This document shows positions 45,460-57,600 of a stretch of DNA of 64,000 nt, piece by piece (the stretch's first letter is position 1; each line of letters starts with the position of its first letter). The stretch spans positions 29,538,603 to 29,602,602 of the forward strand of contig CM063112.1 of the NCBI GenBank assembly GCA_031841125.1. The letters run 5' to 3'. The notes below the pieces were generated by a model. That model ran no database searches, had not been told where the DNA came from, and worked only from the letters and a program-made list of their open reading frames with translations. This stretch comes from Acanthococcus lagerstroemiae. Its lineage: Eukaryota; Arthropoda; Insecta; Hemiptera; Eriococcidae. Made by a program: the position numbers and the translations under genes.

Positions 45460-45465
45460 TTTATT
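45460..45465 (-). promoter_or_regulatory. Polyadenylation signal AATAAA of the protease gene
   Basis: On the minus strand AATAAA lies 15 bases after the TAG stop codon (45481-45483), a very short 3-prime UTR. No competing signal was examined further downstream. Confidence 0.6.
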
Positions 45466-45480
45466 TACCAGCAGTAGCTT

Positions 45481-45679
45481 CTAATAAATTGTTACGTACG
45501 CGGCGTAATTAGCGATAGCGCATTTATTTCCACCGCGCGCTAAGTACATGTATCCGTTGTCGCCCCATTCCTCAGTCCACCAGTTTTTCAAAATCCACGC
45601 CTTCTTTGTGTAACCGACTAAAAGCATCGCATGATTTACGTATTCCGAAGAGCAGGCCTTATCGTCGTATATACCGCTT
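45481..45679 (-). CDS. Protease exon 5 (terminal): His and Asn of the active site
   Basis: The acceptor TTTTTATTTTCAG precedes position 45679. One base completes a Gly codon, then SGIYDDKACSSEYVNHAML, VGYTKKAWILKNWWTEEWG and the C-terminal GGNKCAIANYAAYVTIY before TAG. It aligns with the last fifth of cathepsin L: catalytic His in NHA, catalytic Asn in KN, then the conserved Trp region. Length 199 bp. Confidence 0.9.
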
Positions 45680-48600
45680 CTGAAAATAAAAATATCCGTT
45701 GAAAGCGTTGATTAATTTTGCTGATAAACGATATCTACATCAGGTGTACGTCATCGATTCTGTCACTAAATGTAAATAAACAATGAATTTGGGTTATTTG
45801 GAAAATATTTTCAAGGATATCGAAGAATGCCTATTATACCCTTAACTAGTAACCTACACCGTCTGGTTATTGAATACAAACAGCCCTTGCTGTTGATGGG
45901 GTACATTCAAGTACACAGATGTGTCATAACAAAGTACTTATGGTGAAGTAATATTGATTTCCCTAAATAGGCACAGCATAATGCATGTCTGAGATACAAA
46001 TAACAGGTGCCTATGGTAGACAGGGTGATCCTGGTATTCATTATTTAGATTCAGGTACGTGACTGGGACCCAGTGGCCACAGTTTTAAAAGTAATAGATT
46101 TTGCCATTGAAGCTAAATGCATCAGTTAGGGAACAGATGTTTGTGTACTCTCAAAACAAACGTCGACACATCAAATCTGTCACGTTTTCGACACCATATT
46201 ATAATTGAATCTTATGCAGAATTCGATACAGAAGTCGAGTACTCGTGTCAAAATGGACTTTTAGATTGAATTGTGCATTGACTTCGATGTATATTTTTAT
46301 CCAAAAGTCGACATAAGTGTGAGAACTCGACTTTTGTATCGCATCCTTTATCAAATTCGACCACAATGTCGTGTTGGAAAGTAAGGATTTTGAATGTCGA
46401 CATTTGAGTCGGATTTTGTATCGATTGAGTTTCAAGAGAGACGTAAGTTGAAGATCTATAAAAGAGATCCGTGTACGTTACAAATTTATAAAAACTTTTT
46501 TTTTTTTGGGGGGGGGGAGATTGTAAAACTGTTGGAATTTAGTGATCAAAATGAACAAACAACCCTGGCAAGTAGTTTGGAGAGAAGGCCGCAAGATGCC
46601 GTATCTGTATGTGACAGAGTGTTATCAATCAAGTTTCCAAAACGTACCCACTTCAAGTGCCATCTAGAGGTGTCCTTCAATTCAGGAAATTCGGACAATC
46701 TGTTGGAAAATTTGGGATTTAATTGCGAAAATCTGGGACCCAGTCGGAAAGATTCTGAAGAAAGGAATTTTTTTTGCTTGTCTCCTAAAATTTATATACA
46801 ATGGTACTATGGTTGGGATATTTCGTGTTCACACTCTTCCCCCCATTCGAATATGCCGTGCTCTTCGAGCTGGCCCTGCCCACTTCATACTATCTCCCTT
46901 CTAGTGGAACTTCTGATGGAGGGGGGATTTAATAAAACAAAATTGACATTAAAATTGAATTCAGCATATTCAGAAACTGAATCAGCCCAATTTTTAATAT
47001 TTTTACCATGTTGTTATGGGGTTTACTTTTTTTCAAAATAATGAAGCCGAGTAAATTGAGCCGTAAGAAACTTTTCTGGAACTTTTCGGCTGTTATGTTT
47101 AAGAGAACAAAATTTTTGGCTGCAACCAGTTGTTTCAACAAAATTTAATTTTGAGCATTTAAATATTCTAGAAAAACTACAGATTTTCTTCCGAAAAATC
47201 CTAAATTCTCTCCCTTGCGTGACTCTTAAATATTTTCTGATAGAAAACAAAATTGTTTACTGGCGAGGTCTTGAACCTAATAGAATAGATTTAGCTGGTG
47301 GAAGCAAAATGTTTCGAAAAATGCATTTTTTGAAACACTCTAGATATTTACTCTGGCGTACAGAGTGTTTCAAAATTTGGTTCTCCTCTTTTTCATTTCA
47401 ATTTTTTAATCTTTTAAGTTTTCTGTAGTCGCGTTGTCGGATTGTTATATAAAAAAAAAGTTTTTCAAATGGCAAGGTCCAATTTAATTTTAATAAAAAA
47501 TTGACATATTTCCCAAGAGGAGGACAATATAGGCCCAAACTACCGAAAAATGACTTGGAATGAAAAATTGATCAAGGAATCGAAATATCGGTTTTTGTGG
47601 GTCGTTGATTTCGAAAATCCTGTCAGATTTTTGATTTGACTTCGATTCTACTAGCTGTCGCAATGAAAAAAGGTATGGAGAATTTCGTGCCATACTCTAA
47701 AGTCGTCCCAATTTTTCTCGAGTCAAGTCGCTTTTTTCCACTTTAACTTTAAAATTTGAATTTGAAGGGTCGAACTGAGATAGGATTATGGAATTTAATT
47801 AGGTTTCGGTTTATACGAAATTAGTGGCCCAAGTAGTCGATTTGGCCCCTTTAAAGGAGAAAAATTGAATTTGGAGTAACGGTGAAGGTCAAATCAATAA
47901 TTTAACCGGCATCAAAAAAAAAAGTTTAATTTTGTAAGCTACGTTAATGTTATCCATCTGGGTTGGAAATTCTATTTTTGCGTATAAATTGGAGCCGGAT
48001 CAATGATTTAATGCGATATTCAAAATTAGCGACCAAAAAAAAAAAAAGTCGACACTTGGCCTAATTTCTTAAGCTACGTCAGTTTTATCAGTTTTGAAAT
48101 CAAAATTCGGATTATTGCGCTCAAATCAAAGCTGGGTCAAAAATCTGATCAGACATTTAAAATCAATGTCACAAAACCCTCGATGTCGATATTTTGTTCG
48201 ATATATTTCCACATAAGATTCCAAAGTTCTTGGTACGTTCGAGCCTTTCTCTTAGGTGGAAGGGGAGATAAATTTTAACCCAAAATGAAAATAGGCTTTA
48301 TTTCTTGAAGAATATTTTTGTCCCATGGCGACCCAACTTTGGTATAAAAGAAAGAGGAGGGCAATTAATGAAACATCCTATATATAGCAAGGGTACTAGG
48401 TTAGCCTTCATTTCCGACCATCCGAATTTTATACACCCCCCTCCTTCCAAATCGGTTCTAATAAAATAATATTCCTGCAAAGTTTCAAGTCGATTGGATG
48501 AGAAAAAGACGTGCCTTAACACCCCCCCCCCCGCCTCCCACTTTCCATGAAAAATAGAGAAAGTTTGATATTTTCAACGATTTTTCGTTCAGTCACCCAA

Positions 48601-51600
48601 TCAAGCTAACAATTTATTCACTCAGATTTCTAAAGTTCTTTCGATACAGATTAAACGTAAAATAGTTTGATTTTCCGATGTCGACTAGTGACCCTATGGG
48701 GAGTGGCCTCAGGAGAAAGGGAGGAATGATAAAAAAAATTGAAATTCGAGATAGGAGTCTGTTCTAGATATGTTTTCGAGATCCCTGGATTCAATTCTGG
48801 AGGTAATTTCTGCATTCGACCAACTAGGGTGCTACTGGAAAGGGTGGGGTGAAACATGAATCGTTTTTACAGATATGATATTCGATTCTTAGGTTTTCTA
48901 GGTCGCTGGATTTAATTCTGGGGGTAATTTTTAGATTTGATGCATTAGTGTACTGGAGGAGATGGAAGTAAGGTATTAGTCATTTTAACATGAGAATATT
49001 CGGATGTCAGGTTTTCTAGTCTTCCTACTCGAATTTCTAAATTTCAGAAAGATTACCACAAACTGCAAACCGAATAGTACCCTAACTCCCGTACGTATCG
49101 TAGTACTTCGTGGAGGCGTACGTACGATATACTTCAAAAATTGAATTTAGTGACCTCATAAACCTATAAATCGACCTCCATCTCGAATAGAAATTTTTCA
49201 TCATTCCTCACCTCTCTTTTAAGGCCACTCCTTCTAGGTCATTAACTTATTTTCGGAAATAAAATTATTTTACTTTTAATTTATATCAAATGAATTTTTG
49301 AAATCTGAGAGAAGTAATTTTGTCTTATTTTTTATTTTTATTTACAGCTTTTTGTTCAGACATGCGAGGGGTGCTCACGCCATCGAACGCGCCCATAGAC
49401 GGGCATGCGCTCGTATCGTCCTTCTCCACCACTGCTTATCTCTCCCTATTCTTCCCCATAGAATTCCCAAAGATTTTACAATTTCGTCTCTCCATCTTGT
49501 GGGCGGCTTACCCCTTTTCCTTTTCCATTCCCTAGGCGACCATTCTTCTGCTAATCTACCCCATTTTTCTTCTCCCCTCACCATATGCCCAGCAAAACTC
49601 AGTTTCAATTTTTGACCCTCCAGCCTATATCCTTGGCTCCAGTTGCTTTTATTATTTCTTCTAGCTTAATCCTGTCCTTGATTCTAACCTTCATTACGCT
49701 ACACAACATTCTAAAGTACGTTATCCTCAATTTTTCGTTTTGCCCTCTAGTCAGTGACCAGGTTTGGGCTCCATAAGTGAGAGTGGGTATCACACATTGC
49801 TCTAATACTTTGATTTTCCTTTTTAGTGGTAGGTTACCTTTGAGAAGTGTCCTGTGAGCCCAAAAGTTTTTCCACGCTTTAGTAGTCCTCACCTCTAGCT
49901 CCACTTTTCCTCTATCTTCAAAAGCGATCATTTGGCCCAGATAATTATATTCTTTGACAATTTCGATATCTTCCTCTCTTACCTGAAACCCATCGCATCC
50001 TAGGTTAGTCATTACTTTAGTTTTGGAGAAGTTCATTGTCAGTCCCACTCTCTTGCATTCAATACTGAGCTTCTCTGCCATATTTTTCAGGTCTTCTAGA
50101 TTGTTACTCATTCATATTATATCGTCGGCGAAGCGTCGGTTAGTCAACTATCGAATATTTATTTTCACCCATTTTCCCTCCCATTTCAGTTTTTTGAAGA
50201 CTTCCTCCAGGACTGCATTGAACAGGTTTGGGGAGAGTGGATCCCCCTGTTTACCCTTTCTCTATATTAAAGACTTCCCCAACCCTGTCCAATCTTACGT
50301 ACGCTTTTGTTTTCCCATACCATCTTCTGAATACTCTTATAATATCGTTGTTCACCCCGTGCTTAGACAACGCATCCCACACCGACCAATGATAAGCCGA
50401 ATCAAATGCCTTGTTATAATCAATAAAAATGAGCCCTAGTGGTGCGTTATATTCTCTTGTTTTTTCCGAAATCTGATTCACTGTGAAAATGTGGTCAATC
50501 GTTGAATACCCCTTCCTGAACCCGGCTTTTGCTCCCTTAGTCGGTTCCAGTCAAAAATTCCGAGTATTCTACTTTTCACTATTTTACGGAAAATTTTGCT
50601 TATATTCGAAGTCAGACTTATTGATCTATAATTATTTAGCTCGCTTCTATCATCTTTTTTATGTAGCAATATTATTTCAGTTTGATGCCATTGTTTCGGT
50701 GTAAAGTCTGTGTTCGATCAGCCTGTTAAAAAATTTTGCCATAAATGGTGCAAGAGCATTTGCTAGGATTCTCAATATCTCATTGTCCATTCCATCCGGC
50801 CCTGTAACTTTACCCTTTTTTGTTGTTACTAGGACTGTCCAGACTTCGGAAATCTTTCAAGTCCAACTTGTTGGGTAAGAAGACTCCCTTAACGCTGCCA
50901 TTAAAACCCGCAAGAGTAGCTTAGAACGACAAGTACAGGCTGATCCAAATTAGATAAATATAGGAGGATTCATAATCCCTTTTGAAAGATTATTTTTTCC
51001 GATTCTCAAAAATGCGAAACTCGGTATCGATTTTGGTGCTTTTTTATTTTCAAACTTGATAGTTTCCTGTTCATCGGGTGCTTTAGGAAGAAAGCACATT
51101 CGTAGTATATGGGTCACTTCACACCAAAATCATTTTGACCTCTAAGCTGACCTTCTACTATATACTCGTATATGTAGAGATGCGCACGCATCCCAAACCA
51201 ACCCTGACCCTTTTTTTTTCCAGCCCATATTTTTCACAACTTCATATTTTTACTCTACTGACGACTACACTGTACTATCAACTATATTACTGACCTATCA
51301 ACTTCATATTTTTACTCTATTATTGACTTCACTCTACTATCAACTTCATGGATGGGCACTAGGGTATGGGGGTGGGGGCAGATAGCGATCTTTCTCCCGT
51401 TCGTTTCCTCTTTTTTTTTGTGTTCATTTTTTTTGTTAATTTCATTTTTTGTTTTGCTTAGATATATAATGTAATTTTTTTTTTTTTAATTTCTTTTTTT
51501 TTCCTTTTTGTTTTAAAATTCTGTTAGGTTAAAGCCCCCAGTCGTAATTGGCCATTTTTGCTGTGATCGGAGGGCTTCAAATAAATAAATATTATTATTA

Positions 51601-54600
51601 TTATTATTATTATTATTTTTACTCTTCTGTCGACTTTACTCTACTATCGACTTCATATTCATTACCTGATATTTTCACTCTATTGAAGAATTATAAGTAG
51701 AGTGAAAATATCAGGTAATGAATATGAAGTTAATAGTAGAGTGAAGTCGATGTCGAGTGAAAATATGAAGTTGATAGTAGAGTAAAAATATGAAGTTGAT
51801 AGGTCACTAATATGAAGTTGATAGTACAGTATAGTTATCAGTAGAGTGAAAATATGAAGTTGTGAAAAATATAGGCTGGAAAAAAAACAAGGGTCAGGGT
51901 TGGTTTGGGATGCGTGCACATCTTTACATATAAATCTATATACATGATATATAGTAGAAGGTGAACTTAGAAGTCAAAATGATTTTGGTGTCAAGTGACT
52001 TATATACTACTCACATTATCTTCGGTTTCTGTAAGCCACTCAGTCGTATAATCTGAATTTCGTGTTACTCAATTTTACTCACCCGTATAGCTGAAAAGTA
52101 GACGGACTCGCATTGACTGACACAGCTACTGGACCATTTATGGCCACCGCAGTCTTTAAATAATTCTCATCTCTCGGTGGCAGTATCCCCCAAGTCTTCA
52201 ATTTAGCAAAAGCTTTCGCTCGTCGATATTCGCACACGTCTTGCTGTTTATTTCAAAGATTAAAACAGTTGAGACATTATTCCGAAGAGATACGTATACG
52301 AATGCCATAGTCATCAAACTTTGCTCGGCTAGACGCCGACTCATTCGAATCCTATATCGTTTATCGTACCTTTGCTTTGTAAGGGTATTCAGATTCCAGC
52401 ATGAGTCCACCAGCTGACTGGATGTACCTGAGCGTATTCCTCAACGAGCCCCCAGCACAACCCAAATTACCAGAGGTCACCGAACAATCTACCAGTTGCT
52501 GAGGGCTGAACAGAAAATCGAACTGAAAGGTCAGTACGTGAATACTACAGCGAAAGTTGTGAAAATGATTAATATTACGGCGGAGACTTTCTGTTTCTAG
52601 CTAATTACCTGAAATATTTCAGCTCGTTGTGGGTCTTCAAGTATTGTCCCTGCACACAGCCGGCAATACTGAATGCGTAACACGAGCCACAGTCTTCTTG
52701 GTTCATCGGGTCTGTATTGAAACCTTTTTCGCGCCAATCGAGCTTGAACGAAAATATTGTTCTACAATAGTTGAGCGAAATAGAGGTACACGTTGTAGAA
52801 GATACTCGTACAATTATGAACCAATGTACTAATGTGGATCACTCCCTACGGCAACTATAGCTAGCGCTCCTGGTGAACTAATCCCGAAGCGTGTTATTAG
52901 ATGCTGAAACGACATTTTAGTTCAAGTCTGTAGTCGCTGTGCAAATTTGTTTATTTTTTACCATGTTATCAACTCACACTGTTAAAATTTGCTAAGTTTT
53001 AAGTTATGGCTCATTTATTTCTAAGATCATTAAATGTGGAAACATTTTAAAGGATGAAAGTAAGTAGCAATAAAACTCTACGTTCTAATGATATGATATT
53101 TCAAAAAATATTTACATTTAGGGTTCAATTTTTCATTTTCTGCAAAAAAAGTCGTATTTTTCAAGGATGTTGTAAGTACGGACCAGTGAAATTTATGTTC
53201 TAAAATACATGTTTTTTGTTTCAGATGCCGAGAAAGGTGATTCTTATGAAAAAGAAGCCGAATATAAGGCAACAGTGGGATTCAGAATTGCTATACAAAG
53301 CATTATCTGCGATAAAATAGAAAAAAATGTGGATTTTTAAACATCTTGAAGAAGTATGGTATTCCCAAAACATCGAATCTTCAGAAGCTGAGAGTGAGTT
53401 TTACGTTTGTGAATTGGGAGAAAGTAAACTGCTCACACTTTCAGAAAATACGAAAGTATGTATTTTGCTCACACTGTAAAGTGCACACACTGCAAAAGGC
53501 AGGGGAAAAGTGTGAGCACTTTACAGTCTCCCGACAGGGGGAGAAGTGTGAGCATTTTACATTCTTCCTTTTCATTTAAGGACGTATTCTGCTCACACTT
53601 TACTCGATCGTTACCCCTTAAATTACACTACTGAGCAAAATGAAATTTTTTGTTTGCACAACGCATTTAAGGAGGTGATTCTTGAGTACTTTTCAACGCT
53701 GAATACAGTGCCGTCGGCCGTTTTTCTCTATCACGTCTAGTTTTTCTACACTTTCTCAAAAGGTGCGGATATTACGTGTGCCCGAAGCCTATTAAACCAA
53801 CCTCAACCACGGAGCCTTGTCCTTCATAGATTATATACCTCACATTCATTCCTCGTTACACTTAATTACTCGACTACTCGACTGATCTCAGTCGATTCTA
53901 CGTTCATGTTTTAAGTTATTTATTACGTTACATTTTACCCTAGACTTACCTGTTATATTTGTAATTTACCGTAGAGTTACCCGTTAAAGTAGCACTGTGT
54001 GCAAAATACTGTTTTCTATATAAAATTACCGATGTGAGCAAAATACATTCAGAATATACTCGTCGTTCTGTGTGCAAATTAGACTGTGAGCACTTTACAT
54101 TTTCAAAATGAAATGTGTGTGCAGATTACATTCGCCCTGTGAATTACTATTGGTAATTATAATTTGGTATCCTTTTGGTAGGTATTGTGATTTTCTTGAA
54201 TTTCTTAAGCTGGTTCATATTTAGACCTAGTCTATATTTGTTTCTCACTTCTCAATTTCACAAACATTGCGTTTTAGTGAGGGGAACTTACAAAGTGTAG
54301 AAAAAAAATTTATCCGTAAGACTAGACTATATACCTTACCTTTTGATATATTGCTCATTAAAATCGGATAATTTTGAGCCGAGTTACTGGGGGAAAAAGT
54401 TAGTGTGGTCCATAATTGTACCGTTTACGAACTGTGCCATCCGAGGAACTAAACTGCCGAATGTTCCAAGTAATATTTCATTATACCAAGTCCAAAATCT
54501 ACTTAGCACGAAATTGTTAGTTTCTATTGCTCGTTGATTCGTGGGGATGAGGGGACACTGCCACATCAGCGGCAAGAGCTCTCCTGAAGGAATATTGAAG

Positions 54601-57600
54601 TTGTTCGCAGTCAAATTGTAATCGGAGCTCCAGGCATAACCGAATGCATAGGGAGAAACTCACAAGTGTAAATAACCCACCTGAAGTGGAAGCTTGTGGT
54701 CGAGGGAGCTGACAAGTATCAAAATAATGCAGAAAATCTTTCGCTTGTATTATTTTACAGTTATTTTTTGAGTGGGGGATAAGTGGACTTTGAGACTGCC
54801 CACACCCTTATTCTTACCAGTGACATAAACTATATGTACATATAACTACATGTGACTTGGAATCATGAAACGTACCTCTGGTATTAAAATATCATTTCCC
54901 CTTTCTTGCCAATTTTTATAGGAAAATATCACGTTCTTTCGAATTAAACCAATCGCAGCTTCCTATCTTCCTTCATTCGTTTTTCCACAAATTACATTTA
55001 AAAATTACATCAAGAGTTTAAAAACATCCGTTTACATGGCGTTGTGTGAAACGGGCCTATGGGAATAACAGAGCTAGGTTGAAAACGAATCCACTAAAAT
55101 TGGATTCGAATCCGAATCCACGAATCACTGCCTTTTTTTGGATTCGAATATGATTCGAGAATGATTTACGTTTACTGTGATTCGAATCGGATTCGAATAA
55201 ATGGAGTGGATTCGTGGATTCAAATCCACGAATCATCGAATCCAGGAATTATGGAATCTTTTTTTTAGCTGTTATAAAATCAAAATCAAAATAAACGATA
55301 CCTATTTTACTCAAACAGCAATCGTTGACTTTTTTTCTTCTTCAGAAAGACTAAATACTCCAAAAACTAGATCTTATTCGATGTAATTATGGTAAACATA
55401 CTTTCAGCGATGTAGTTTCCGAAGAAATTAAATTTAATGTTTCGACTGTGGAGACCAGAAGGAATTTTGCAGCTTTCATTACGTTTTTTGAGCTTTTTTT
55501 TTGTAAAAAAAGAAAAAAGTGACCAAAACAGATGGGCATATTGGGCGACTTTAGCGCCTAATACGGCTAACTAAAAAATTCCAACGAATCCTCTAAAAGG
55601 ATTCGAATAAATTTTACGATTCCGGGTCGTCCATTGGATTCGAATCACTGATACGAATCCAATTCCCAGAAGCGGATTCGAATCATTTGGATTCGAATCT
55701 TTTTCAACCTTGTAACAGAGAACAAGAATTCGAAATGCGGTTGTCATAGCAACGTGTAAACGCACCACTACAGATGTACACGCTATGTACATCTGTGCGC
55801 ACCACTACCACCATCCCATCTTTACACTCGTTTATCTTGAAAACCTGTTTTCGCATGAGAGGCACATTTCATGATTCCGGGTCACATATACCTTTCCCTC
55901 AGGTCAAAAAATGCAGAAATCAGTTCATAATTCTTTTTACATGAAGATAAATTTGAACGCCTATTAATAGATCCACTGATTGCAATTTTTACAATTCATT
56001 AAACCATTTTGGGATTCATTCCGATTATTTTACAACCAATTACGGCGCATTCAAGCTCCCTGTAAATAGTCAAAAAAACTTGTTCGGATTTCCTTATGAC
56101 TCCTGGAAACTCACTGTCGTCATGAGATTCTTTTGAAACTTCTTTAGGCTTTGTTAGATGGCACTCATTCAAGTTCGTCCATCTCTTATCTCACGTGGAC
56201 TCAGTGAAAACTTATTTTTTTACTTCGAAATCTTATCCAGATTTAATCTCTAGACACTTGATATTCATGTGGACTGTGTTAAGTCCCATTCTCACTAATT
56301 AAAACTGCGTTAGGACTAGGTAAGGCTCTTCCAAAACAAATCTGTGCATTTTTTTCAACTCATTCAAACTATGTTGATGCTAGTTCACATTCATGTGACA
56401 ATTTAGGGGGAGATGAAGTTTAGAAACAGTTGAAGAATTCACGTATCTTGGTCAAATTATGTCGTTTGAAGAAAAAAGAGTAAAGAGGTAGAACTGCCTG
56501 AATTTCTTGGAGCTGCCCAGTTAAGAATTGGGGAGGAGCATTCTTGGGAAGGGACAAATCAAAATCAGTAATAATTATACTCTTTACCTCCCTTCTCACA
56601 TCCTTCTGAGAATTTAGATCATTCTTCCCTTTCACGGTAATGGCTAATGATTGAAGAAAATACTTGTTGTTTTCAGCATTATGCGCGACTGGCTATTTTA
56701 TTGACCTCGAAAATAAATTTGTATCCCAAATTTGGTGTGAATCAAATCTTTTCAGCTCACTGAATCCTGGAACAGATGAATTTTCAATGTCTATCACAAC
56801 ACACCATCCAATTTTCTTCCTCGTGGAGGAACAGGAGGGGAAGGGAGCAATTTTTATAGGACGAACTAATCTGCAGTCTTTAATGCTCATTCAAGAATTT
56901 TTTAGATTTTTTCAAACTCGTTTACAACTTCCAAAGTGTTCCAAACTTATTCACCGCAAGCTTGCTAAAATTGTTCAAACTCGTTTGTGGCACTATTTAT
57001 TACGACTAGGTCATGAATAAAAAAGCATGTAGATAATCTTTAAGAATCTCTTTCAAACTTTTTCAATATTCACAAAAGACTTGTGGAAGAGTGGAAGATT
57101 ATTTATGACTATGGCAGATTGCTAAAGATTCTCTCAGGTTCTTTCAAACTTAATTAGAACTTTCCACGAGTTGATCACGACACGACGTTTTAGAGACTTT
57201 TCCAGACCCTGCACAACTTTTTGAAATTCACTAAAACTCTTGAAAGGTGGGTTATGATCCGCGAGACTCTTCTAGATGCGTATAAAAGGGAAGAGTAACT
57301 ATCTCCCTTACCTTCCCTATATGTATTCATACCTGCAACTTTTGCATGGCCGGCGGAAGTTCAGTTGCACTAAAGCACGTGCACCAGGTATCGACATTTT
57401 TTTAAATTCAATTTTTTAAGACTTATTGGTACTTATAGAATGTTTTTTGTGTTTAAGTTTTCTTGGAGGAGGGGGGGGACGTTCCAGTTTCGACCTAATT
57501 ATTAGAACTCTCCGCAGACCCAGCAATCCGTTAGGATACTACTTCTGGTCAGTGTAACCACAGTAAAAGCCTTAACACATAGAATGTGTCTCATGATAAA

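Noticed and set aside
46394..47041. 215-codon plus-strand frame
   Set aside because: Runs through homopolymer T and G stretches, lies antisense in a protease intron, and matches no family.
49298..49615. 105-codon plus-strand frame
   Set aside because: Antisense to the C-terminal part of the minus-strand RTE-like LINE.
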